Notes: generated by a model from the letters alone, not told the origin. Numbered from the stretch's first letter, positions 1-5,313 are shown. The stretch: 5,313 nt of DNA from Oscillospiraceae bacterium (GCA_902765975.1 CACXBO010000135.1:1-5313), one strand, 5' to 3'. Numbers and translations are program-made.

Positions 1-732
1 AGTCTGCCCCGCGAGCTCGCGGAGACTGTGCGGGAGCTCAGGAGAAGGGGTATTATCTTTTGCCCCGCGTCGGGAAGGCAGTACCACAGTATGCGCGTTC
101 TCTTTCGCGAGATAGCGGACGATATTTATTATATAAGCGAAAACGGAGGAGCAGTCTACTCAAGCGGACCGGAGGAGAGCGCAAAGCTCATATCAAAGAC
201 CGAGATGCCGCGGGAGACGGCGCTTCAGATTGGCAGAGATATCAGCTCTATCGAGAATACTTACGTTATAATCTCCGGCATACGGTCAAGCTACATTCTT
301 AGCGAGACGGAGAGCCTCTTTGCAGGTCCCATGAAGGGTCTTGGAAACAAGCTTACTGTTGTGGACAGGGTGGAGGATATTGAAGAGCCGATCGTCAAGC
401 TCGCCGCCTACTGCCCCGTCGATTTGAACGCCGCCGGAGATATCCTGCGCCCGAAGTGGGCGGACAAAGTCAATATGGCGTGCGCCGGCCCGACGTGGTG
501 GGATTTCACCCTCGCGGACAAGGGCAAGGGCCTTTTTGCTCTGATGTCAGAGCTCGGCATAGAGAGCGACGAGGTCGCCGCCTTCGGCGATAACTGGAAC
601 GACGCGCCGATGCTGCGCGTGGCGGGAAGGCCCTACATCATGGAGTCCTCGTCCGGTGAGCTGAGAGCGATGTTCCGAAACGTCTGCTCGGACGTTTTGG
701 AGAAGATACGGGAGCTGACGGGCATAGCATAA
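1..732 (+). CDS. HAD-superfamily hydrolase, Cof-type (subfamily IIB), 5'-truncated by window edge
   Basis: Probable cytoplasmic phosphatase acting on a sugar phosphate or similar small phosphorylated metabolite; the substrate cannot be read from sequence. The reading frame is open from base 1, so the true start lies upstream; the GTG at 28 is only an internal valine. Counting from the first visible codon, motif II is ASGR at residues 23-26, an ENGG loop follows at 47-50, the motif III lysine lies in KGKG at 174-177, and motif IV is GDNWND at 196-201, which supplies the Mg-binding aspartates. The nucleophile motif DxDGT should sit shortly before the window. With 243 residues visible, the full protein would be close to the usual 260-280 of Cof-type enzymes. 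The cap domain occupies roughly residues 75-165. The next gene begins 56 nt downstream on the same strand with no convincing terminator between, so co-transcription is likely. Family assignment is firm; substrate unknown. Confidence 0.9.
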   Translation, partial: SLPRELAETVRELRRRGIIFCPASGRQYHSMRVLFREIADDIYYISENGGAVYSSGPEESAKLISKTEMPRETALQIGRDISSIENTYVIISGIRSSYILSETESLFAGPMKGLGNKLTVVDRVEDIEEPIVKLAAYCPVDLNAAGDILRPKWADKVNMACAGPTWWDFTLADKGKGLFALMSELGIESDEVAAFGDNWNDAPMLRVAGRPYIMESSSGELRAMFRNVCSDVLEKIRELTGIA

Positions 733-752
733 CATCAACCGCTTCGCATATA

Positions 753-775
753 CTTGACCATGAACTAAGGTCAAG
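753..775 (+). promoter_or_regulatory. Perfect 7-bp inverted repeat overlapping the ribosome binding site of the SSB-like gene
   Basis: CTTGACC (753-759) and GGTCAAG (769-775) are exact reverse complements around a 9-nt loop. The right arm shares AAG with the putative Shine-Dalgarno AAGGAG (773-778), which lies 10 nt before the ATG at 789. In RNA the hairpin could partly hide the ribosome binding site. No T-run follows, so it is not a standard intrinsic terminator. The loop itself reads ATG-AAC-TAA. A DNA-binding operator is an alternative. That the repeat exists is directly seen; its function is inference. Confidence 0.4.
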
Positions 776-788
776 GAGCTGGTGCGGA

Positions 789-1391
789 ATGGAAAGATCG
801 AACGACAGGGCGTTTCTCTCGGGTATCGCGGCTTCAGAGCCGGAGAAGTCGCATGATGTAAAGGACGGGGCGGCGTATTACCGCTTTCCGCTGGACGTGG
901 AGCGGCTTTCCGGCGCTGTAGACAGGGTAAACGTGATCGTCCGGGCGGAGACTCTGGAGCTTTGCCCGGTCAGAGAGGGCGACCCGGTGACGTTAAGCGG
1001 CGAGGTGCGCTCATATAACAACCGCTCGGGAGTCGGCGCAAGGCTAGTTATCTACGTTCTTGCCCGGGAGCTGAGAATAGAATTCAGTGAGCCGAAGAAT
1101 GAAATATATCTCTCCGGCGTGCTCGTTAAGGAGCCGACGTATCGGAGAACGCCCATGGGACGCGAGATATCGGATATAATGCTCGCCGTGCCGCGCAGAT
1201 ACCGCAGGAGCGATTACCTGCCGATAATCGTCTGGGGCGCGAGAGCGAGAGAGACCGCTGACTGGTCCGTCGGCGCAGAGGCGGAGCTGAAGGGCAGGCT
1301 CCAGATGCGGAAATACATAAAAATAGAGGACGGAGCCGAGACCGAAAAAACGGCCTACGAGGTCTCCGCCTCTGAAATATCGCTTATATAG
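789..1391 (+). CDS. Tandem OB-fold, single-stranded DNA-binding protein-like
   Basis: A 200-residue protein that appears to hold two OB-fold modules, about residues 8-96 and 102-200. The second is clearly SSB-like: it has a YLSGVLVKEPTYRRTPMG strand-turn resembling the SSB pattern of a glycine-rich first strand, a proline and T-P-x-G, then LAVPRRYRRSD and an IIVWGARARE segment matching the SSB series ending in a tryptophan-glycine strand. The first module is more divergent but keeps an FLSGIAASEP opening and LSGEVRSYNN. The C-terminus ends in EISLI and lacks the acidic tail (DDDIPF type) that canonical SSB uses to recruit partners, so this is probably an accessory or paralogous ssDNA-binding protein rather than the main replication SSB. 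A PriB-like role is possible. The start is chosen from AAGGAG at 773-778, 10 nt upstream. It probably shares a transcript with the HAD gene before it. Confidence 0.75.
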   Translation: MERSNDRAFLSGIAASEPEKSHDVKDGAAYYRFPLDVERLSGAVDRVNVIVRAETLELCPVREGDPVTLSGEVRSYNNRSGVGARLVIYVLARELRIEFSEPKNEIYLSGVLVKEPTYRRTPMGREISDIMLAVPRRYRRSDYLPIIVWGARARETADWSVGAEAELKGRLQMRKYIKIEDGAETEKTAYEVSASEISLI

Positions 1392-1410
1392 CGGGCAGTC
1401 CCCGCTCTTT
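1390..1410 (+). terminator. Possible weak intrinsic terminator between convergent genes
   Basis: AGCGGG (1390-1395) pairs perfectly with CCCGCT (1401-1406) around a 5-nt loop, followed on the plus strand by CTTT. The stem begins within the stop codon of the SSB-like gene and ends just before the stop codon of the convergent DUF1622 gene. The T-tract is short, so efficiency is doubtful. Read on the minus strand the same hairpin is followed by ATATAAGC, a still poorer T-tract. Its position between convergent genes supports a terminator role, but only weakly. Confidence 0.4.
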
Positions 1411-1748
1411 CACAGCGTGTCGGTTTTTCCCGCGTTTTCTTTCTCCTGCTTTATCTCATGGCTGAGGAGCAGAGAGAGGGCGATCCTGATGGCGACGAGA
1501 GCAGCGACGATGAGGATATCGCTCAGATCGTGGGTGATAACCGTTCTCAGTATCTCGCCGCCGAGCAGGAAGCCGAGCGAGAGCGAGAAGCCGTTTGCAA
1601 GGACGAGCTTCGTGTTTATCTTAGGAGTGAAAAGGGCTATAAGCCCCTTTACAAAGGCGTAGGCGAGGATGCCGACGCCTATTATCTCGGAGATAAGAAT
1701 TATCCACTGCGTTACAGTTTGAAGAAGTCCCTGAAGATCCTTTAGCAT
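1410..1748 (-). CDS. DUF1622-type small integral membrane protein
   Basis: A 112-residue hydrophobic protein with three predicted membrane segments: about residues 15-40, 48-71 and 78-95, then a charged cytoplasmic-type tail (HEIKQEKENAGK). The middle segment carries FLLGGEILRTVI and the third VAALVAIRIALS. This is the pattern I recall for the DUF1622 family, where a conserved Glu-Ile-Leu-Arg-Thr stretch precedes an Ala-Ile-Arg. No biochemical role is established for that family to my knowledge. The frame also offers a TTG at 1757, three codons earlier. That TTG is only 1 nt from the Shine-Dalgarno GAGGAGG, whereas the ATG at 1748 is 10 nt away, so I take the ATG. The gene is last in the minus-strand operon, 5 nt after the stop of the MscS-type channel gene, whose last codons contain its ribosome binding site. 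Translation coupled to the channel is therefore likely. Confidence 0.8.
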   Translation of the reverse strand: MLKDLQGLLQTVTQWIILISEIIGVGILAYAFVKGLIALFTPKINTKLVLANGFSLSLGFLLGGEILRTVITHDLSDILIVAALVAIRIALSLLLSHEIKQEKENAGKTDTL

Positions 1749-1753
1749 AACTT

Positions 1754-2587
1754 TCAAGCCTCCTCTATTTTTGAGCTTTCAACGATGTGAAGGTTGAGGT
1801 GGTCGTAGGTCATCGTTACTCCGTCCTCGCGGAACGCATAGTAGATGCGGCGGGTGACGGAGTATTTCGTGCTTAAAAACTGAGAGTTCGGAGTGAATAC
1901 GTAGAGCTTATAATCGATGCTGCTGTTACCATAATTTTGGACAAAGGCTATAGGCTCTTTTTCAACGTCTATCACGGCGTCTGCCGTCTTCGCCGCCCTT
2001 ATCAGCGAGGCGATGACCTTGTCCGGCTCGTCGTCATAGGAGGCGGAGACGTCTATCTCGACTCGCCTTACTGCCGCATCGGAGTGGTTGATGACGAGGG
2101 AAGAGGTCACAGTGCTGTTCGGTATGTAGACAGTTTTTTTATCGGAGGTGTTGAGAACGGCGTAAAAGAGAGAGAGCTTTTTGACCGTTCCGGCGACGGA
2201 GCCGATCTCAACGTACTCGCCGACCTGAATGGGCTTTGTTCCCAGAAGAGTAATTCCTGCGAAAATGTTTTCCAGAAGGCTCTGTAGCGAGAGCGAGAGA
2301 GCGACGCCTACGACGCTCAGAACAGCGACGAGGCTCGTTACGGGTATCCCGAGCCTGTCGACGGTGACGAGCACTATTACTATCCAGAGGATAGTGTTGA
2401 TCGAGGCATTGAGGAAGCTCTTGATGCTCGCATCGAGCTTGACCTTCTCCATAACCTTAGAGAAAAGCTTGAGTATAAAGCGCTTCAGAATGACGGCGAC
2501 GATCAGAATGAGAAGGGCGGAGAGTATGGTGAGAAGTGAAAACTGCCCTATAGCGACGGCGTCGAGGGAGTCTAAAAAGTCTTTCAA
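1754..2587 (-). CDS. mscS: MscS-family small-conductance mechanosensitive channel
   Basis: A 277-residue channel subunit of the inner membrane, expected to form a heptamer that opens under membrane tension and releases solutes after hypo-osmotic shock. Three membrane helices are visible: about residues 16-38, 61-80 and 84-115. The third is the pore helix, with LQSLLENIFAGITLL (101-115) aligning to the Q-G-S-L-x-N-x-x-A-G stretch of E. coli MscS. The beta domain follows, with GEYVEIGSVAGTV (123-135) and IPNS (155-158), then the mixed alpha/beta vestibule domain to the end. Length is close to the 286 residues of E. coli MscS. The start is TTG: there is no other Met until about residue 46, which lies after TM1, and a strong GGAGAGGAG (2604-2596) sits 8 nt upstream. 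The TTG overlaps the metA stop as TTGA, a 4-nt overlap implying translational coupling. Pore glycines of the E. coli protein are largely Ser or Leu here (VALSLSLQ), so gating properties may differ. The ion or solute preference cannot be told; some relatives export amino acids. Confidence 0.93.
   Translation of the reverse strand: MKDFLDSLDAVAIGQFSLLTILSALLILIVAVILKRFILKLFSKVMEKVKLDASIKSFLNASINTILWIVIVLVTVDRLGIPVTSLVAVLSVVGVALSLSLQSLLENIFAGITLLGTKPIQVGEYVEIGSVAGTVKKLSLFYAVLNTSDKKTVYIPNSTVTSSLVINHSDAAVRRVEIDVSASYDDEPDKVIASLIRAAKTADAVIDVEKEPIAFVQNYGNSSIDYKLYVFTPNSQFLSTKYSVTRRIYYAFREDGVTMTYDHLNLHIVESSKIEEA
1759..1765 (-). promoter_or_regulatory. Ribosome binding site that decides the DUF1622 start
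   Basis: GAGGAGG on the minus strand lies inside the final codons of the upstream channel gene (Glu-Glu-Ala-stop). Its 10-nt distance to the ATG at 1748 is workable, while its 1-nt distance to the in-frame TTG at 1757 is not. Confidence 0.75.
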
Positions 2588-3519
2588 GGTCTGCGCTCCT
2601 CTCCGCGTATCTCCGTTATATCGTAGGGCGTTGCCTGATATACGAAGTAGTTGAGCCAGTTTGAGTAGAGAAGATTCGCGTGGCTGCGCCAGGTGACTGC
2701 GACGGGCTTCTCCGGGTCGTCGTCCTCAAAATAGTTTTTGGGTATCTCGATGGGAAGCCCGAGGCTCTTATCCCTGAGATACTCGTTTTTCAGAGTGTCG
2801 GCGTCGTATTCGGAATGCCCTGTTATGAATACCTGACGTCCGCCCTCGGTAAACATGGCGTAGATACCCGCCTCCTCGCTTGAGGCGATGATGCGGACGG
2901 CGGGGACCTTCTCGACGTCCTCGCGCAGCACAGCGGTGTGGCGGGAGTGAGGCGCCATGAAAACGTCGTCGAAGCCGCGCAGAAGTATCGGGTTTTTATA
3001 TTCGACCCTGTGAGGGAAAACGCCGAACAGCTTCTTAGGAAGCTGCGCCTTCGGGATACCGTAGTGGTAGTAGAGCCCCGCCTGCGCTCCCCAGCAGATA
3101 TGGAAGGTGCTGGTCACGTGCGACTTTGTCCACTCCATTATCTCGCAGAGCTCGTCCCAGTATTCGACCTCCTCGAAGGGCAGATGCTCGACCGGCGCGC
3201 CTGTGATTATCATTCCGTCGAAGGTCATATCCCGCACGTCGTCGAAGGTCTTGTAGAAGGATAGCATATGCTCCTCGGAGACGTGCCTCGCCTTATGCGT
3301 TTTCGTCTGGATGAGCTCAAGCTCGACCTGCAGCGGGGTGTTGCCCAGAAGGCGGGAGAGCTGAGTTTCAGTTGCGATCTTGGTAGGCATAAGATTGAGA
3401 AGAGCGATACGCAGAGGACGGATATCCTGAGTGGTAGCGCGCGATTCCGTCATTACGAATATATTTTCATTTTTAAGAGTTTGAGCGGCGGGCAGCCCCT
3501 CCGGTATTTTGATAGGCAT
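2584..3519 (-). CDS. metA: Homoserine O-acyltransferase, predicted O-acetyltransferase (MetA family)
   Basis: Cytoplasmic enzyme of methionine biosynthesis that transfers an acyl group from acyl-CoA to homoserine. The 311-residue length and motif spacing match the MetA family (E. coli 309). The catalytic nucleophile is Cys142 in FHICWGAQAG, and the catalytic His235 and Glu237 are present in ITGHSEYD, at the family's standard numbering. Residue 111 is Glu (GAPVEHLPF). Published work on MetA homologues associates Glu111 with acetyl-CoA and Gly111 (as in E. coli) with succinyl-CoA, so this enzyme is predicted to make O-acetylhomoserine despite the common annotation 'succinyltransferase'. The neighbour encoding an O-acetylhomoserine sulfhydrylase agrees with that. 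The ATG at 3519 is preceded by GAGGGTGA (3533-3526) at 6 nt. It lies 34 nt after the sulfhydrylase stop, and its own stop overlaps the start of the channel gene by 4 nt. Confidence 0.97.
   Translation of the reverse strand: MPIKIPEGLPAAQTLKNENIFVMTESRATTQDIRPLRIALLNLMPTKIATETQLSRLLGNTPLQVELELIQTKTHKARHVSEEHMLSFYKTFDDVRDMTFDGMIITGAPVEHLPFEEVEYWDELCEIMEWTKSHVTSTFHICWGAQAGLYYHYGIPKAQLPKKLFGVFPHRVEYKNPILLRGFDDVFMAPHSRHTAVLREDVEKVPAVRIIASSEEAGIYAMFTEGGRQVFITGHSEYDADTLKNEYLRDKSLGLPIEIPKNYFEDDDPEKPVAVTWRSHANLLYSNWLNYFVYQATPYDITEIRGEERRP
2596..2604 (-). promoter_or_regulatory. Ribosome binding site supporting the TTG start of the channel gene
   Basis: GGAGAGGAG on the minus strand lies within the last codons of metA (Gly-Glu-Glu-Arg), 8 nt before the TTG at 2587. 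With no ATG or GTG nearby in frame, it makes the TTG the best start and indicates that ribosomes finishing metA can reinitiate on the channel gene. Confidence 0.75.
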
Positions 3520-3530
3520 GGTATATCACC

Positions 3531-3551
3531 CTCAAAGCAGGGCTTGAGCCC
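3531..3551 (-). promoter_or_regulatory. Alternative small hairpins over the metA ribosome binding region
   Basis: In the 34-nt gap before metA the minus strand can form GGGC-UCAA-GCCC (3551-3540). Alternatively it can pair CTCAAG (3548-3543) with TTTGAG (3536-3531), the latter with one G-U pair and covering the 5' part of the Shine-Dalgarno. The two folds share bases and cannot coexist. The stems are short, and chance is a serious alternative. Confidence 0.2.
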
Positions 3552-3553
3552 CT

Positions 3554-4825
3554 TTAGATTTTTGCGAGAGCCTGGTCGATATCAGCGATAAGATCCTCCG
3601 CGTCCTCAAGCCCGCAGCTCATCCTTACGAGGTCGGGGCTGACTCCGGCGGCGATAAGCTCCTCGTCGTTCATCTGCCTGTGAGTGGCGCTCGCGGGATG
3701 CAGGCAGCAGGTGCGGGCGTCCGCAACGTGAGTCTCGATGGCGGCAAGGCGCAGATTTTTCATAAACGCCTCGGCAGCCTTCCTCCCGCCCTTCACGCCG
3801 AAGCTCACAACTCCGCAGGAGCCGTTCGGCAGGTACTTTTCGGCGAGAGAGTGGTATCTGTCTCCGCTCAGCCCGCAGTAGCTTACCCAGCCGACCTTCG
3901 GGTGCTTCGAGAGGAACTCGGCGACGCGCTGACCGTTTTCGCAGTGACGCGCCATACGGACGTGGAGGCTCTCAAGCCCGAGATTGAGATAAAAGGCGCT
4001 CTGGGGCGAGGGCGTAGAGCCGAAATCGCGCATAAGCTGCGCTGTAGCCTTGGTGATGAAGGCTCCCGCAAGGCCGAACTTCTCCGCGTAGGTTATTCCG
4101 TGGTAGCTCTCGTCCGGCGTTGTGAGACCGGGGAACTTCTCCCTGTGGGCGAGCCAGTCGAATTTTCCGCTGTCCACTATGCAGCCGCCGACCGCGACTC
4201 CATGGCCGTCCATATATTTTGTCGTCGAGTGGGTGACGATATCCGCGCCCCACTCTATCGGGCGGCAGTTTACCGGGGTGGCGAAGGTGTTGTCCACTAT
4301 GAGCGGAACTCCGTGCGCGTGGGCGGCGCGGGCAAATTTCTCTATATCGAGGACGGTGAGAGCGGGATTTGCTATCGTCTCGCCGAAAACCGCCTTTGTG
4401 TTAGGTCTGAAGGCGGCCTCAAGCTCCTCTTCGGTGCAGTCCGGTGAGACGAAGGTGAATTCGACGCCCATCTTCTTCATCGTAACGGCAAAGAGGTTGA
4501 AGGTTCCGCCGTAGATGGTGGAGGAGGAGACGACGTGATCGCCGGCTGTGGCGATGTTGAAAACCGCGAAAAAGTTCGCTGCCTGACCTGAGCTCGTGAG
4601 CATAGCGGCTGAGCCGCCCTCCAGCTTCGCTATTTTTGCGGCGACGAAGTCGCAGGTGGGGTTCTGAAGCCGTGAGTAGAAGTAACCCGAGGCCTCGAGA
4701 TCAAAGAGCTGACCCATATGCTCCGAGGTGTCGTATTTGAAGGTGGTGCTCTGAATAATGGGTATCTGGCGGGGCTCTCCGTTTCCGGGAGTGTATCCGC
4801 CCTGGACGCAATCGGTACCGATCAT
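3554..4825 (-). CDS. metY: O-acetylhomoserine sulfhydrylase (PLP-dependent, Cys/Met metabolism family)
   Basis: Cytoplasmic PLP enzyme predicted to combine O-acetylhomoserine with sulfide to give homocysteine and acetate. At 423 residues it has the usual length of this branch (cystathionine gamma-synthases are shorter, about 380-400). Visible PLP-site elements in order: YSRLQNPT (50-57, phosphate contacts given to the partner subunit), SSGQAA (78-83, phosphate loop), Tyr105 (ring stacking), VDNTFATP (177-184, with Asp178 facing the pyridine nitrogen) and HSTTKYMDGHG (199-209, with Lys203 as the Schiff-base lysine). The ATG at 4825 follows AGGAAG at 4837-4832 by 6 nt, and an in-frame TAA lies just upstream, so the short N-terminus (MIGTDCVQGG) is genuine. 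It is first in the minus-strand operon and is followed by metA, supplying the next step after it. A homocysteine synthase acting mainly in sulfur assimilation or a cysteine-synthase side activity is also possible. Confidence 0.95.
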   Translation of the reverse strand: MIGTDCVQGGYTPGNGEPRQIPIIQSTTFKYDTSEHMGQLFDLEASGYFYSRLQNPTCDFVAAKIAKLEGGSAAMLTSSGQAANFFAVFNIATAGDHVVSSSTIYGGTFNLFAVTMKKMGVEFTFVSPDCTEEELEAAFRPNTKAVFGETIANPALTVLDIEKFARAAHAHGVPLIVDNTFATPVNCRPIEWGADIVTHSTTKYMDGHGVAVGGCIVDSGKFDWLAHREKFPGLTTPDESYHGITYAEKFGLAGAFITKATAQLMRDFGSTPSPQSAFYLNLGLESLHVRMARHCENGQRVAEFLSKHPKVGWVSYCGLSGDRYHSLAEKYLPNGSCGVVSFGVKGGRKAAEAFMKNLRLAAIETHVADARTCCLHPASATHRQMNDEELIAAGVSPDLVRMSCGLEDAEDLIADIDQALAKI

Positions 4826-4853
4826 AATAATCTTCCTCTCTGAGAATAATTAC

Positions 4854-4863
4854 ATATTAATAT
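4854..4863. promoter_or_regulatory. 10-bp AT palindrome at the predicted transcription start of the met operon
   Basis: ATATTAATAT is a perfect palindrome overlapping the expected start point (about 4858) of the minus-strand promoter, just downstream of its -10. It could be an operator half-site pair, but the surroundings are very AT-rich, so a chance palindrome is quite possible. Confidence 0.2.
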
Positions 4864-4864
4864 A

Positions 4865-4893
4865 ATTTTATCATTTCCCGTATAAAAACGCAA
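4865..4893 (-). promoter_or_regulatory. Sigma-A-type promoter for the metY-metA-mscS-DUF1622 operon
   Basis: On the minus strand, TTGCGT (4893-4888) and TAAAAT (4870-4865) are separated by exactly 17 nt, and TGA just before the -10 gives an extended -10 (TGn). The predicted start is near 4858, leaving a leader of about 33 nt before the ATG at 4825. That leader has a ribosome binding site but no room for a riboswitch or T-box. Confidence 0.65.
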
Positions 4894-4932
4894 TATCTTT
4901 ATTTTTTGAGATGCATTAGAAAGCATAAAGAA

Positions 4933-4952
4933 CGCAGGGCTTCCGGACTGCG
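4933..4952. repeat. Inverted repeat between the two divergent promoters
   Basis: CGCAG (4933-4937) and CTGCG (4948-4952) are exact reverse complements around a 10-nt centre that contains TCCGGA. It lies about 10 bp upstream of the rpiB -35 and about 40 bp upstream of the met operon -35, a plausible place for a regulator that acts on one or both promoters. It stands out as a GC-rich patch in an AT-rich intergenic region. No known operator is recognised. Confidence 0.25.
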
Positions 4953-4961
4953 CAAAGAGAC

Positions 4962-5000
4962 TTGATTTTTTATGCCGTTATGGTAAAATCGTTCTATAAT
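4962..5000 (+). promoter_or_regulatory. Sigma-A-type promoter region for rpiB
   Basis: TTGATT (4962-4967) is spaced 16 nt from TAAAAT (4984-4989), which is preceded by TGG, an extended -10. A perfect TATAAT also lies at 4995-5000 but has no recognisable -35 at the right distance. Either or both could initiate. The first pairing would give a leader of about 25 nt before the ATG at 5021. Confidence 0.6.
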
Positions 5001-5020
5001 GATCCCGGAGGTATGAGAGC

Positions 5021-5313
5021 ATGAAGATTGCGATTGGCTGCGATCACGGCGGCTTTGAGCTCAAGGAGCTTGTAAAGGCCCATCTTATAGAAAAGGGCTG
5101 CGAGGTAGAGGACTTCGGCTGCTATTCAAAGGAGAGCGTACACTATCCCGAATTCGGAGCGAAGGCGGCGCATGCGGTCGCTTCCGGCGAATGCAGCTTC
5201 GGCGTCGTTATCTGCACGACGGGTATAGGCATCTCTATTTCTGCGAATAAGGTGAGGGGAGTGCGCTGCGCTCTCTGCTCTGAGCCGTGGTCTGCGGAGA
5301 TGACGAGGCGGCA
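5021..5313 (+). CDS. rpiB: Ribose-5-phosphate isomerase B (RpiB/LacAB family), 3'-truncated by window edge
   Basis: Cytoplasmic isomerase interconverting ribulose 5-phosphate and ribose 5-phosphate in the non-oxidative pentose phosphate pathway. The first 97 codons are visible, of the usual 140-150. The start MKIAIGCDHGGFELK contains the family's Asp8-His9 pair. HYPEFG lies at 41-46, and the catalytic cysteine is Cys65 in ICTTGIGISISANK (64-77), which also forms the phosphate and anion-hole loop. VRCALCSEPWSAEM (81-94) matches the conserved C-S-E-P-x-S-A segment that follows. Cys65 places it in the bacterial Cys-dependent subgroup rather than the actinobacterial Glu type. The ATG at 5021 follows GGAGG (5007-5011) by 9 nt; an earlier ATG at 5013 is out of frame and only 1 nt from that site. 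The gene is divergent from the met operon. A LacA/LacB-type or allose-phosphate isomerase is a less likely alternative. Confidence 0.95.
   Translation, partial: MKIAIGCDHGGFELKELVKAHLIEKGCEVEDFGCYSKESVHYPEFGAKAAHAVASGECSFGVVICTTGIGISISANKVRGVRCALCSEPWSAEMTRR

Noticed and set aside
28..30. GTG at 28 as the start of the HAD-family gene
   Set aside because: The frame stays open to base 1, the residues before it fit a normal HAD helix, and the essential DxDGT motif must lie further upstream.
754..782. TTGACC (754-759) as a -35 box for the SSB-like gene
   Set aside because: No acceptable -10 follows at 16-18 nt; the sequence there is the purine-rich ribosome binding region. It is better explained as an arm of the inverted repeat.
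1748..1757. TTG at 1757 as the start of the DUF1622 gene
   Set aside because: It is only 1 nt from the Shine-Dalgarno GAGGAGG; the in-frame ATG at 1748 has a workable 10-nt spacing.
1458..2654. Several plus-strand open frames opposite the membrane-protein genes
   Set aside because: They are arginine- and serine-rich or acidic shadow translations opposite well-supported genes, with no recognisable domains.
3680..4447. A 255-codon open frame on the plus strand, antisense to the sulfhydrylase gene
   Set aside because: It lies wholly opposite a clearly recognised enzyme with intact motifs, its translation shows no recognisable domain, and long antisense frames are common when codon use is GC-leaning.
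5013..5024. Mini open frame ATG-AGA-GCA-TGA overlapping the rpiB start, as a leader peptide
   Set aside because: Its ATG is 1 nt from the Shine-Dalgarno, too close for initiation, and the in-frame rpiB ATG is properly spaced.

Overview
The window carries six protein-coding genes and no RNA genes, mobile elements or CRISPR arrays. Protein families, sigma-A-type promoters with extended -10 elements, strong purine-rich ribosome binding sites and two TTG-type start candidates suggest a bacterium of the Bacillota, probably an anaerobic Clostridia-type lineage. Codon use is mixed (AGA/AGG and ATA beside GC-rich codons). No taxonomic marker gene is present, so this placement is an inference.

Layout. 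Bases 1-1391 (+ strand) hold the 3' part of a HAD-family (Cof-type) sugar-phosphate phosphatase, then a protein with two tandem OB-folds resembling single-stranded DNA-binding protein. A small hairpin at about 1390-1406 separates these from a convergent four-gene minus-strand operon that runs from 4825 down to 1410. Its order is O-acetylhomoserine sulfhydrylase, homoserine O-acyltransferase (metA), an MscS-type mechanosensitive channel, and a small DUF1622-type membrane protein. The last three genes are packed with a 4-nt overlap and a 5-nt gap. Bases 4826-5020 form a divergent intergenic region with a good promoter on each strand. From 5021 rightward (+) lies the 5' part of rpiB (ribose-5-phosphate isomerase B), cut by the window end.

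How the genes work together. MetA has Glu at position 111, the residue associated with acetyl-CoA use, and the gene before it encodes an O-acetylhomoserine sulfhydrylase. Together they give the direct-sulfhydrylation route from homoserine to homocysteine, the precursor of methionine. The predicted leader of this operon is only about 33 nt, too short for a SAM riboswitch or T-box. The two membrane proteins downstream appear co-transcribed and translationally coupled to metA; why is not evident from sequence. I see no strong sign of a new biological system. The points most worth a second look are the met-channel gene coupling, the apparent lack of a riboswitch, the tail-less tandem SSB-like protein, and the hairpin over its ribosome binding site.
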